The notes below the pieces were generated by a model, which did no database searches, was not told where the DNA came from, and worked only from the letters and a program-made list of their open reading frames with translations. Positions 26,852 to 35,998 of a DNA stretch of 64,000 nt are shown piece after piece (position 1 is the first letter of the stretch; every line of letters starts with the position of its first letter). The position numbers were made by a program, and so were the translations under genes. The stretch spans positions 124,001 to 188,000 of the forward strand of contig NZ_JAIUGV010000004.1 of the NCBI RefSeq assembly GCF_020164745.1, read 5' to 3'. Origin of the DNA: Mesorhizobium sp. ES1-4 (lineage in GTDB: Bacteria; Pseudomonadota; Alphaproteobacteria; Rhizobiales; Rhizobiaceae).

Positions 26852-29173
26852 TCAGGCCGCGACTTTGACCGCGGGCGGTGCCTTCTTCACCGGAATGCGC
26901 ACCGACACGATCGTGCCGACACTTTCGGTGGAGCGGATCTTCAGTGCGCCGCCCTGCAACTCGGCCAGCGAGCGTGAGATGGCAAGGCCAAGACCCGAGC
27001 CGGCATGGTTCTTGGAAAACTGGTTCTGAACCTGCTCGAAGGGGCGCCCGAGCTTGCCGAGGGCCTCTTTCGGGATGCCGCAGCCATTGTCCTCGATCGT
27101 CAGCACCAGCGCGCCTGACGTGTTGCGGGCCCTGACCGAAATGTGGCCGCCCTGACCGGTGAATTTCACCGCGTTGGACAGGAGGTTGATGACGATCTGC
27201 TTGATCGCCCGGCGATCGGCGAACAGCGTCAGCGCGTCGGCGATACGGGTTTCCACGGTGATCGCCTTCTGCGCCGCTTGCAGCGAGACGACACGCACGG
27301 TCTCGCTGATCAGCGGACCGAGGTCGATCTGCTCCTGGTCGAGCGAGAACTGGCCGGCTTCGATCTTGGACATGTCGAGAATGTCGTTGATGACGCCGAG
27401 CAGGTATTTGCCGCTGCTGTTGATGTCGGTGGCGTACTCCTCGTAGCGCTCCGAGCCCAGCGGGCCGAACAGCCCCTGTTCCATCAGTTCGGAAAAGCCG
27501 ATGATGGCGTTGAGCGGCGTGCGCAATTCGTGCGACATATTGGCTAGGAATTCGGATTTGGCCCGGTTCGCCGCTTCGGCGCGTTCGGTTTCCTTCATGT
27601 ATTTGCGGTTGAGGTCGACGAGTTCGCGGGACCGTTCTTCTTCGGCCCTGCGGGCAAGGCTCAGATCATGGATCGTCGCCATCAGCCGGCGCTCACTGTC
27701 GACCAGCTTTTCCTGGTGCAGCTTGATCTGGGTGATGTCGGACCCGACCGAGACGATGCCGCCGTCCCTGGTCCTGAGTTCGTTGACCTGAAGCCAGCGG
27801 CCATCGGACAACTGCCTTTCGAACGTGGCGCCGCCTTGCGGACCGTTGGTGTTGGCGAGCCGGCGCTCGGAAGCAAACGCCAGCATCCGCTCTTCCAGCG
27901 ACACGCGCGTCACGCCTGGCATCACGTCGCGATCCGAGAGCCCGTTGTCCTGCTGGTATTTGGAATTGCACATGATCAAGCGTTGAGCCGAATCCCACAG
28001 GACGAAGGATTCATTGATGTTCTCGATCGCGGTCCTGAGGCGCAGATCGGCCGCCTCGGACCGAAGCGCCAGATGGCGTTGCTCGGTGACGTCGACGGCG
28101 ATGCCGATGAGCTGGATTTCGGGTGCCTCGGGATCCATGACCTGGGCACGGGCGCGCATCCACACCCACTGGCCATCGGCGTGCCGCATCCGGAACACCT
28201 GGTCGATGTGGTCGATCTCGCGGGCGACGATCCTGTTGGCGAGCGTGAACAGATCGCCGTCCTCGGGATGGATGATCTCGTCGACCTCGCCGAAGGACAG
28301 CATCGTCTCGCAGGGCTCGTAGCCAAGCATGTCGTACATCGAGCGCGACCAGTACATCTTGCCGCGCACCATGTCCCAGTCCCACAGGCCGCAGCGGCCG
28401 CGCACCAGCGCCATGTCGATGCGCTGATGTGCCTCCAGATAGATGCGATCGGCTGCCTGCGCGCGCGCCGCCTGCCCGAAATAGGCATAGAGGACGATGA
28501 TCAGGACGCCGGCCGTCAGCACGAACAGGGTGACATTCAACGAGACGGTCTTGCGCCAGGCGTCGAAGACCGCCTCTTGCGGCACCAGCGCCGCCGCGGC
28601 TCCCTTTCTGTCCCTGGACAGGCTGACCGCGGCGTACCAGTCCTGCCCGCCGATGTTGACCTCCATGACACCGGCGCGATCGCCGAACATGAACAAGGGC
28701 TGGCCGCCCTGGACGAGGCCGTCGAGTGAATGGCCTTGCCAGGGAACCGAACGCGGCGTCACCGCGGTGATCTTGAAGGCGCTGTCGGTGATGACCAGCA
28801 CATGGCTGCGGCCCATCGCGCCCTGGCGGCTGGTGGTCTCCAGCAGGTTCTGGGTGGCGCCCGGCAGCGTGTCCGATGTGGTGGCGAGCGAGCTGGCGAG
28901 CTGTGCGGCGGCCAATGTCAGGACCGCCTTTGCATCCCGCTCTACATCGTCCCGCTCGTTCATCAGCGAGAGCACGCGAAGCGCCGCGATGACGATCAGG
29001 AAGATGACGATGAGGGCAGGTATGGACCGGCGCAGCAGCGGTTCGGCGGCCAGAAGGCGCTTATAGGCTGGTTCGGCGATGAGCCGCGCATTGCCGGCAA
29101 GGCCGTCGCTACGCGTCTTTCGACGCGCAAAAGCCATCCCACCGGGCGCGCCCCACGCGTCCGCCTTCGCCAT
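26852..29173 (-). CDS. PAS-domain membrane sensor histidine kinase
   Basis: A 773-residue kinase. Membrane segments at about 52-68 and 215-235 enclose a periplasmic sensor domain. Two or more PAS domains follow (one with MYWSRSMYDMLGYEP, one with INESFVLWDSAQRLI), then a coiled region, the H-box MSHELRTPLNAIIGFSELM (histidine near residue 547) and an ATPase domain with INLLSNAVKFT, EDNGCGIP and GSGLGLAISRSLAEL. The H-box resembles the PleC/DivJ/PdhS class of alphaproteobacterial cell-cycle kinases. No receiver domain or partner regulator lies beside it. The ATG at 29173 has a GGGGAG site 8 bases upstream, better placed than for the GTG at 29182. Confidence 0.88.
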   Translation of the reverse strand: MAKADAWGAPGGMAFARRKTRSDGLAGNARLIAEPAYKRLLAAEPLLRRSIPALIVIFLIVIAALRVLSLMNERDDVERDAKAVLTLAAAQLASSLATTSDTLPGATQNLLETTSRQGAMGRSHVLVITDSAFKITAVTPRSVPWQGHSLDGLVQGGQPLFMFGDRAGVMEVNIGGQDWYAAVSLSRDRKGAAAALVPQEAVFDAWRKTVSLNVTLFVLTAGVLIIVLYAYFGQAARAQAADRIYLEAHQRIDMALVRGRCGLWDWDMVRGKMYWSRSMYDMLGYEPCETMLSFGEVDEIIHPEDGDLFTLANRIVAREIDHIDQVFRMRHADGQWVWMRARAQVMDPEAPEIQLIGIAVDVTEQRHLALRSEAADLRLRTAIENINESFVLWDSAQRLIMCNSKYQQDNGLSDRDVMPGVTRVSLEERMLAFASERRLANTNGPQGGATFERQLSDGRWLQVNELRTRDGGIVSVGSDITQIKLHQEKLVDSERRLMATIHDLSLARRAEEERSRELVDLNRKYMKETERAEAANRAKSEFLANMSHELRTPLNAIIGFSELMEQGLFGPLGSERYEEYATDINSSGKYLLGVINDILDMSKIEAGQFSLDQEQIDLGPLISETVRVVSLQAAQKAITVETRIADALTLFADRRAIKQIVINLLSNAVKFTGQGGHISVRARNTSGALVLTIEDNGCGIPKEALGKLGRPFEQVQNQFSKNHAGSGLGLAISRSLAELQGGALKIRSTESVGTIVSVRIPVKKAPPAVKVAA

Positions 29174-29379
29174 AAATGGCACTCCCCGATTTCAGTATGC
29201 CGCATTTCTATGTGCTGGTGATCCGGCAACACCGCACGTCCGAATCGTCCTTAAAGAATCAAAGGTGATTCGCCTTGTCCAGTGGCCCGGCGAAAAAAAG
29301 ATTAAAAATCGAATAAAATAATGGGCTTTTTGGAAGTTGGGCGGCTCAGCTTTCCCGCATGGGAGAAGGCAAGGGGCGC

Positions 29380-32025
29380 CTAGGCCAGCGTGCGCTCGAC
29401 GATATCGCGCAGATCAGCCGACAGGTTTTCGGCATTGGCGATCGAAACCAGCGCTTCCCGGGCCCTGGCTTGCCGGCCCGGTTCGAGCGAACGCCAGGAC
29501 CTGAGCGCCGTCGCCAGCCTTGCCGCCACTTGCGGGTTGCGCTTTTCCACCTCGAGCACCGTCTGCACGAAGAAACGGTAGCCTTCGCCGTCGGCGCGGT
29601 GAAAGCCGGTCTGGTTGGCGCTGGAGAATGTGCCGACCAGCGAGCGCACCCGGTTCGGGTTGCCCATCGAGAAGGCCGGATGGGCGGTCAGGGAGCGGAC
29701 CGTGTCCACCGCTTGCGGCCCCGGCACGCTGGCCTGGATCTGGAACCATTTGTCCATCACCAGCGGGTCGGACGCATATGTTTGTTCGAATGCCCCCAGC
29801 GCCTTTTTCGCCTCCGGCGATCCGTGGTGACGCTGCGCCAGCACGGCCAATGCCGCCGCGCGGTCGGTCATGTTGGTCGCGGATTGGAAATGTCTGGCCG
29901 CCACTGCCGATCCACCAGGCAGCAGCGAGAGATAATCCAGCAGAATGTTGCGCAAGGCGCGCCGTCCCGCGCTCGCCGCGTCGGGGCTGAAAGCGGCCTT
30001 GTCGGCCAGACTGTCGTAGAGGCCGGAAAATGCCTTGCCATTGGCCGTGCCGATCGCCAGCGCCAGCGCCTGTCGCGCCGCGTGGATGGCGTCCGGATCG
30101 ATGTTCTTGCCGATGTCACGCGCAATGTCGGCATCACCAGGCAGCGCCAGGGCCAGGGCCCGGTAGGCTGGCTCGAGCGTCTCGTCACCGGCGATGCCGC
30201 CGGCAAGCTCGGTCAGCCGTGGCGCGAAGTTCGGCTGTTTGCCGCCAAGGACCTGGCGGAAGGCCGCGATCAGCGCATCGGTGAGCAGCGTGTTGAAGGC
30301 CTGCCAGCGCGAGAAGGCGTCGCTGTCATGGCGAGCGAGGAAGAACTGGTCGGCCGCCTTCTGCTCGACCGACAGTGTCACCGGCGCCGAAAAGCCGCGA
30401 TTGAGCGACACCGCGGGCCGTTCGGCAACGCCTGAAAAGCGCACCATGTGGCGGCGCTTGCGGATATGGATGACGCCATCCTGGACGCTTGCGCCCTCGA
30501 CGCCGTCGTACTCCACCGGCTTGCCGCCGGGGCCGATCAGGCCGAAGGCGAGCGGTATATGCATCAGCCGCTTGCGGCTTTCGAAGGGTGTCGGCGGCAC
30601 CGACTGCTCTATCTCGAGCGTGAATTCCCGTGCGGCCGGATTGTGCGTCGAACTCACGGTCAGGTTGGGCGTGCCTGCCTGATGATACCAGAGCGAGAAT
30701 TGCGAAAGGTCGCGGCCGGACGCGTCCTCGAACACGTTTATGAAGTCCTCGATGGTCGCGGCTTCCCCATCATGCCGTTCGAAATAAAGGTCCATGCCGG
30801 CGCGAAATGCCTCGGGCCCGAGAATGGTGCGGATCATGCGCACCACTTCGGAGCCTTTTTCGTAGACCGTCGCCGTGTAGAAATTGTTGATTTCGCGGTA
30901 TCGGCGCGGCCGCACCGGATGCGCCAGCGGACCCTGGTCCTCGGGAAACTGGTGGGCCCGCAGCGTGCGCACTTCGGCGATGCGCTTGACCGAGCGCGAG
31001 CGCTGGTCGGCCGAGAACTCATGATCGCGGAAGACCGTCAGCCCTTCCTTCAGGCAAAGCTGGAACCAGTCGCGGCAAGTGATTCTGTTGCCTGTCCAAT
31101 TGTGGAAATATTCGTGCGCGATGATCGCCTCGATATTGGCGAAATCGGCGTCCGTCGCCGTCTCCTGGTCGGCCAGAACGTATTTGTCGTTGAAGATATT
31201 GAGTCCCTTGTTCTCCATCGCGCCCATGTTGAAGTCCGACACGGCGACGATGTTGAAGACGTCGAGGTCGTACTCGCGGCCAAACGCCTCCTCGTCCCAT
31301 CGCATCGACCGCTTCAGCGCATCCATGGCATAGCCGGCGAGCCTCTCCTTGCCGGGCTCGACATAGATGCCGAGCTCGACCTTGCGGCCGGACATGGTGA
31401 CGAAACTGTCGGCGAGCTGGCCGAGATTCCCGGCCACCAGCGCGAACAGGTAGGACGGCTTGGGGAAGGGGTCGTGCCATCTGGCATAGTGCCAGCCATC
31501 GGCGAGATCGCCGTTCTCGACCGGATTGCCGTTGGACAGGAGCAGCGGCGCCTCGTCGCGCCGCGCCTCGATCCGCACCGTGTAGACGGACAGGATATCG
31601 GGGCGATCGAGGAAATAGGTGATGCGGCGAAAACCCTCCGCCTCGCACTGCGTGCAGTAGACGTTGTTAGAGCGGTAAAGGCCCATAAGGGCTTCATTGC
31701 CGGCTGGCGCCAGTTCGGTTTCGATCAGCAACTGGAAGCGGCGTGCCGCCGGCGGCTTGAGCAGGGTCAATTGGTCGGGGCTCGCCAGCAGATCAGCCGG
31801 TTTCACCGCCCTGCCGTCGATCTCGATGCGCTTGAGCGTCAATCCGTCGCCGTCGAGCACCAGCGGAGCCGATTTCGATTTGCCCTCGCGGCGCTCGACG
31901 GTCAGTATAGCGGTGACGGCCGTGGCCCGTGGCGAAAGACGGAAGTCAAGGTTGGTTTCCGGAATGAGGTAGTCGCTGGGGCGATAGTCTTCGAGTTTGA
32001 AGACCTGGCCTGTATCGGTGCGCAT
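29380..32025 (-). CDS. pepN: Aminopeptidase N (M1 family)
   Basis: An 881-residue cytoplasmic zinc aminopeptidase that removes N-terminal residues from peptides. It begins MRTDTGQVFKLEDYRPSDY, the usual PepN start, and has the substrate-anchoring GAMEN at 268-272 and the zinc site HEYFHNWTGN (H304, E305, H308) followed by the NWTGNRITCRDWFQL block. Length matches the E. coli-type enzyme (about 870). The start at 32025 is chosen by homology to known N termini; an in-frame TTG at 32076 is less likely. Confidence 0.95.
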   Translation of the reverse strand: MRTDTGQVFKLEDYRPSDYLIPETNLDFRLSPRATAVTAILTVERREGKSKSAPLVLDGDGLTLKRIEIDGRAVKPADLLASPDQLTLLKPPAARRFQLLIETELAPAGNEALMGLYRSNNVYCTQCEAEGFRRITYFLDRPDILSVYTVRIEARRDEAPLLLSNGNPVENGDLADGWHYARWHDPFPKPSYLFALVAGNLGQLADSFVTMSGRKVELGIYVEPGKERLAGYAMDALKRSMRWDEEAFGREYDLDVFNIVAVSDFNMGAMENKGLNIFNDKYVLADQETATDADFANIEAIIAHEYFHNWTGNRITCRDWFQLCLKEGLTVFRDHEFSADQRSRSVKRIAEVRTLRAHQFPEDQGPLAHPVRPRRYREINNFYTATVYEKGSEVVRMIRTILGPEAFRAGMDLYFERHDGEAATIEDFINVFEDASGRDLSQFSLWYHQAGTPNLTVSSTHNPAAREFTLEIEQSVPPTPFESRKRLMHIPLAFGLIGPGGKPVEYDGVEGASVQDGVIHIRKRRHMVRFSGVAERPAVSLNRGFSAPVTLSVEQKAADQFFLARHDSDAFSRWQAFNTLLTDALIAAFRQVLGGKQPNFAPRLTELAGGIAGDETLEPAYRALALALPGDADIARDIGKNIDPDAIHAARQALALAIGTANGKAFSGLYDSLADKAAFSPDAASAGRRALRNILLDYLSLLPGGSAVAARHFQSATNMTDRAAALAVLAQRHHGSPEAKKALGAFEQTYASDPLVMDKWFQIQASVPGPQAVDTVRSLTAHPAFSMGNPNRVRSLVGTFSSANQTGFHRADGEGYRFFVQTVLEVEKRNPQVAARLATALRSWRSLEPGRQARAREALVSIANAENLSADLRDIVERTLA

Positions 32026-32172
32026 TCCCTGGCTTTTCCTGTTTTTCGGGGACCGGATGTGATCTGACCGGTCCAAAAAATTCGAAGCCCGCGCTCTTTA
32101 CACGAAACAGCCCCTCGACAAAACTGCGGCACGGCCTAATTCAGGCCTTCCTTTCAGCGTCGCGAGGCAGTC

Positions 32173-32280
32173 ATGACCGCCGTCACACCGAAAGTCGGGA
32201 TGGGCGCTTTCTCAGGCGTCAGGGAGACCGATATCCCGGCGCGCATTCTGGCGGCGATCGGGAGCGCATCGCCGGCGTGA
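32173..32280 (+). CDS. Possible 35-residue leader peptide
   Basis: A short open frame with an ATG at 32173, a GAGG ribosome site 5 bases upstream, and a TGA stop that overlaps the GTG start of the transporter gene (GTGA at 32277-32280). The overlap and ribosome site suggest translational coupling. The peptide has no recognisable domain, so it may be a leader, or a chance frame. Confidence 0.35.
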   Translation: MTAVTPKVGMGAFSGVRETDIPARILAAIGSASPA

Positions 32281-33242
32281 CATCAGAGGCGGGGGCGCAA
32301 CCGGAAACGACGGGCGGCCACGATACGCTGAGGGGTATCGTGCTGAAGATCGTCTCCGTGGCGGTGTTTGTCGGCATGCAAACCTGCATCAAGTCGGCTG
32401 GCGACGTGCCCGCCGGCCAGATCGTCTTCTTCCGGTCCTTCTTCGCCATTTTCCCGATCATTGCCTTCCTGGCATTGAAGGGACATCTGGCAACGGCATT
32501 CGTCACGCAGCGTCCCTTCAACCACGTCGCGCGTGGCGTCGTCGGCGTCGGTGCCATGGGGCTCGGCTTTTTCGCGCTCACCAGGCTGCCTTTGCCGGAA
32601 GCGATCACCCTGAACTATGCGCAGCCGCTGCTGGTCGTGGTGTTCTCCTCGGTCTTCCTCGGCGAGACCATCCGTGTCTATCGCTGGAGCGCTGTCGCGG
32701 TCGGCCTCATAGGCGTGCTCATCATTTCCTGGCCGGAATTGACGCTGCTCAATTCCGATGAAGGGCTCGACGATCAGGAGGTTCTGGGCGTCATGGCCGC
32801 GCTGGTGGCCGCGGCAATCTCGGCCGTAGCCATGCTCCTCGTGCGCAACCTGGTGCAGACGGAGAAGACGGCGACCATCGTGTTGTGGTTCTCGTCGACG
32901 GCGAGCGTGCTCTCGCTGCTGACGCTGCCCTTCGGCTGGCAATCGCTGACGCAAATGCAAGCCGCGCTCCTCATCCTGGCCGGTTTTTGCGGCGGGCTCG
33001 GACAGATCCTGATGACGGCGGCCTATCGCCATGCAGAGGCCTCGGTCGTGGCGCCTTTCGAATACACCTCGATGGTCCTTGGCGTGGTCGTCGGCTATCT
33101 GGTTTTCGGCGACGTGACCTCGTCCAGCACACTGGTCGGTGGTGTGATCGTGGTGGCCGCCGGCATCTTCATCATCTGGCGTGAAAGGCAACTGGGCCTG
33201 GAACGTACGCGAACGCGCAAGGTGGCGTTGCCAGAAGGCTGA
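32277..33242 (+). CDS. DMT-superfamily (EamA) transporter
   Basis: A 321-residue membrane protein with about ten hydrophobic segments arranged as two EamA repeats; typical blocks are PAGQIVFFRSFFAIFPI, EAITLNYAQPLLVVVFSSVFLGE and VAPFEYTSMVLGVVVGYLVFGD. Family members export metabolites, including amino acids or S-adenosylmethionine; the substrate is not deducible. The start is a GTG coupled to a short upstream frame. It converges with the XRE regulator with no gap between the stops. Confidence 0.85.
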   Translation: MTSEAGAQPETTGGHDTLRGIVLKIVSVAVFVGMQTCIKSAGDVPAGQIVFFRSFFAIFPIIAFLALKGHLATAFVTQRPFNHVARGVVGVGAMGLGFFALTRLPLPEAITLNYAQPLLVVVFSSVFLGETIRVYRWSAVAVGLIGVLIISWPELTLLNSDEGLDDQEVLGVMAALVAAAISAVAMLLVRNLVQTEKTATIVLWFSSTASVLSLLTLPFGWQSLTQMQAALLILAGFCGGLGQILMTAAYRHAEASVVAPFEYTSMVLGVVVGYLVFGDVTSSSTLVGGVIVVAAGIFIIWRERQLGLERTRTRKVALPEG

Positions 33243-34055
33243 TCACGAACGGTCCGACCGCTCCTTTGCCAGCCGCACCAGTACCGCTCGCGTCTGCTCG
33301 TCGGCTGGGAAGAAGGATTCGATCGCCAGCTCCGACAGGGTCACGTCGAGAGGTGTGCCGAACACGGTGATGGTGCTGATGAACGACAGCACCTGATCGC
33401 CATGGGCAAGCCTGAGCGGGTGCACGATGGCATTCGGCTCGACGGGCGCCGGCCGGCTGCCCTTGAGGCCCGAAGGATAGCCGCGCAGTTCGCGCTCCAG
33501 TTCGACCAGCACCGGGTCGCCGGCGGCGTCGTTCTGGTGCTTGAGCCGCTCGAGCAGGTGCGTGCGCCACTCCTGGAGGTTGACGATGCGCGGCGCAATG
33601 CCGCCGGGATGCAGGGAGAGGCGAAGCACATTGACGGGTGGCGTCAGCAGCGAAGCCTCGCTGACATCGGCGAGAAAGGGAGCGATCGCTGTATTCGCCG
33701 ACACCAGGTTCCAGTGCCGGTCCACCGCCAGTGCCGGGAAGGGCTCATGGCCCGTGAGCACGGTCTCGACGGCCGCCATCGCCGGCGCCAGCGTCGTATC
33801 GGTCAGCGGCCGTTCACTGAAGCTCGGCGCGAAGCCCGCGGCCAGCAGCAACTGGTTGCGCTGCCTGAGCGGGATCGCCAACTGCTCGGCCAGGTGCAGC
33901 ACCATATCGCGCGACGGTGCAGCGCGACCGCTTTCGACGAAGGACAGATGCCGCTGCGAAATCTCGGCCTCCATGGCGAGGTCGAGCTGGCTCATGCGGC
34001 GGCGCGTGCGCCATTCGCGGATGAGACTGCCGGCGGAGGTTTGAGGCGTTGCCAT
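33243..34055 (-). CDS. XRE-family regulator with MmyB-like ligand-binding domain
   Basis: A 270-residue regulator. Residues about 10-66 form a helix-turn-helix (LIREWRTRRRMSQLDLAMEAEISQRHLSFVESGRAAPS), and the rest matches the MmyB-like PAS-related ligand domain (FPALAVDRHWNLVSANTAIAPFL, VNVLRLSLHPGGIAPRI). Such proteins often control a neighbouring oxidoreductase or transporter; here the converging DMT transporter is the only close candidate. Confidence 0.87.
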   Translation of the reverse strand: MATPQTSAGSLIREWRTRRRMSQLDLAMEAEISQRHLSFVESGRAAPSRDMVLHLAEQLAIPLRQRNQLLLAAGFAPSFSERPLTDTTLAPAMAAVETVLTGHEPFPALAVDRHWNLVSANTAIAPFLADVSEASLLTPPVNVLRLSLHPGGIAPRIVNLQEWRTHLLERLKHQNDAAGDPVLVELERELRGYPSGLKGSRPAPVEPNAIVHPLRLAHGDQVLSFISTITVFGTPLDVTLSELAIESFFPADEQTRAVLVRLAKERSDRS

Positions 34056-34113
34056 AGCGGATGACTAGGCCGACATAGGGAGCATTTCAATTACCTGCCA
34101 GGTCATCGCCAAA

Positions 34114-34157
34114 GCAGTTCCAGGAAAAGTGCGTAGCGGTTTTCCGTCCGGAATTGC
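34114..34157. repeat. Palindromic intergenic repeat
   Basis: Between the XRE and uracil-DNA glycosylase genes is a stem of GCAGTTCC (34114-34121) with GGAATTGC (34150-34157), one mismatch, and an inner GGAAAA (34123-34128) with TTTTCC (34140-34145). A short A-rich stretch follows. From memory this resembles a palindrome found many times in Mesorhizobium intergenic regions. It could also help terminate transcription of the regulator-side genes. Confidence 0.55.
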
Positions 34158-34173
34158 GTAAAAAACAAAAAAT

Positions 34174-35043
34174 CTAGAGCAGCGTCCGCAGCTTCGCCTT
34201 CACCTCCAGAAAATCCCGCCATGCGAGCTTCTTGTGCGCGGGAGTCCGTAAGAGATAGGCCGGGTGCAATGTCGGCATGGCAGGAATGGCGATGCCGGAG
34301 GCGGTGGTGTGGACGCGCCAATTGCCGCGCAGCCGCAGGATGCCTTCCGAGCTGTTGAGCAAGGTCTTGGCCGACGGGCCGCCGAGATTGACCAGCACCT
34401 TGGGATTGACCAGCTCGATCTGACGCTCGATGAACGGCCGGCAGATCTCGGTCTCGTGCGGTGTCGGCGTGCGGTTGCCAGGCGGGCGCCAGGGGATGAC
34501 ATTGGCAATGTAGACCGAGCCGCGGTCGAGGCCGATCGCGGCCAGCATCCGGTCGAGCAGGCGGCCCGAGCGGCCGACGAAAGGCAGGCCCTCGATGTCC
34601 TCGTCACGGCCGGGGGCCTCACCGACCAGCATGACAGCGGCTTGCGGGTTGCCGTCGGCGAATACGAGGTTCTTGGCGGTGGCCTTGAGATTGCAGCCCT
34701 CGAAGGCGGCCATGTGCTGGCGCAGTTCGTCGAGCGATGCTGCCGCGGTCGCCAGTTGGCGCGCCAGCGCCGCCTGCGCCTCGTCGGGAACGGCCGAGGT
34801 CGGCGGGCGCGGGGCCGGAGCATCCGGCACGGCGCGCCCATCGAGGCGGGGAGGTGTCGCGGGCGGCTCCGGCGCGCTGCTTGCGTGTGGCGTCGTCGTC
34901 GGCAGGCGCTCCACCGGCTTCGGCGCTGCCTCCGCGAACCGGTTTACCGGCGCGTCTTCCAAAGCATCGTCGACACCCGCGCTGGCATAGAAGGCGAGCA
35001 GATCGGCGAAATCGACCGGATTGTTTGCAGAGGCGGCAGTCAT
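34174..35043 (-). CDS. Uracil-DNA glycosylase, family 4-like without Fe-S cysteines
   Basis: A 289-residue DNA repair enzyme that removes uracil from DNA. A low-complexity Pro/Ala-rich N-terminal region (about 25-95) precedes the catalytic domain with motif A GEAPGRDED (about 141-149), SVYIANVIPWRPPGNRTPT and motif B LHPAYLLR (about 259-266). Classical family-4 enzymes hold a 4Fe-4S cluster through four cysteines; here only C117 and C201 exist, so that cluster cannot form in the usual way. An Fe-S-free enzyme of this kind (BdiUNG) was described from Bradyrhizobium, and this protein may belong to that group. Confidence 0.87.
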   Translation of the reverse strand: MTAASANNPVDFADLLAFYASAGVDDALEDAPVNRFAEAAPKPVERLPTTTPHASSAPEPPATPPRLDGRAVPDAPAPRPPTSAVPDEAQAALARQLATAAASLDELRQHMAAFEGCNLKATAKNLVFADGNPQAAVMLVGEAPGRDEDIEGLPFVGRSGRLLDRMLAAIGLDRGSVYIANVIPWRPPGNRTPTPHETEICRPFIERQIELVNPKVLVNLGGPSAKTLLNSSEGILRLRGNWRVHTTASGIAIPAMPTLHPAYLLRTPAHKKLAWRDFLEVKAKLRTLL

Positions 35044-35132
35044 CGCCGCACCATCGTCCGCGCGGCGTCAATTTGCAACCTCGGCGCAGGCCTTGGCGAC
35101 AGCCAATCCGCTTGCCAAGGCGAGGTTGCGAT

Positions 35133-35777
35133 CTAGCCGGTGGGTATGCGTGGATCCTGCACGAGATAGAAGGTCCATCGCGGCGTGTAGTCGGTCATCA
35201 GGAATTCGAAGCTGGCGGTCTTCATCGGATCGATCTTGCCGTTCCTGAACAGCAGCCGGTCATAGGGTTCGAACTCGCGGTCGAAATCGGCGAAGTTGCT
35301 CGACCAGATATTGTCGGGCGTCTTGTTGCGTTGGTCGAACGAAAGCCCGTCCCCGAACACGCTTGGCTGATTGAGTATTTCTTGAAGCTCGAACTGGAAT
35401 TCGATCCAGGCCTGGCCGCTGTTGTTGAGAACGTCGAGGCGCATATACATGATGCCATTGGCGAACTCGCCCGCCTTGCCGAAGGCCTGGATCGGTTTTG
35501 TGGTGCGGATGGTCAGCGTCACCGGCGTCGCCGAATTCAGCTCTTCGGTGATGACCAGCGGATCGTCCTTGGTTCCGATGCCGGAGGCTCCTGTGATGTG
35601 GAAACCGCCAAGCTCGTCGGAGAATGAGTACGCGCCTGTCGCCCAGACCTTCACTTCATCCGCGACGGCATGGCTCGGCGCCAACATCATAAGGGCCGAA
35701 ATAACCGCCCGGCAGGCGCGGCCGGGCGTTGATGGAAAGCGCGTCGAAGTGAAGCCGCCTGGCCCGGGAATGCGCAT
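35133..35777 (-). CDS. Exported protein of unknown function
   Basis: A 214-residue protein that I do not assign to a family. The ATG at 35777 gives a signal peptide ending near SHAVADEV; the longer frame adds Cys-rich sequence without sense. The mature part contains GAYSFSDELGGFHITGASGIGTKDDPLVITEEL, then predominantly beta-like segments such as VTLTIRTTKPIQAFG and YMRLDVLNNSGQAWIEFQFEL. It is probably periplasmic or secreted. It lies 89 bases downstream of the glycosylase start on the same strand. Confidence 0.65.
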   Translation of the reverse strand: MRIPGPGGFTSTRFPSTPGRACRAVISALMMLAPSHAVADEVKVWATGAYSFSDELGGFHITGASGIGTKDDPLVITEELNSATPVTLTIRTTKPIQAFGKAGEFANGIMYMRLDVLNNSGQAWIEFQFELQEILNQPSVFGDGLSFDQRNKTPDNIWSSNFADFDREFEPYDRLLFRNGKIDPMKTASFEFLMTDYTPRWTFYLVQDPRIPTG

Positions 35778-35998
35778 GGCGGAAAGTATGGCCGATAAGC
35801 AAGCCGTCGAACAATAAAAAACGCAAGGCCTGGTGGGTCGCGCCGCGCGGAGTCGGCGTGCCTGGCACGGAATGCGCGACTTTTTGGCCAAATCCGCTTT
35901 GTCACGTATGCGCCGGTTTCCTGTCGCCATTTGATGCGCTATGCAGCGCAGGAGCCAGCAAGATACGCCAACGGCGGCAAGCCAGTGCGGAGGGGTTG

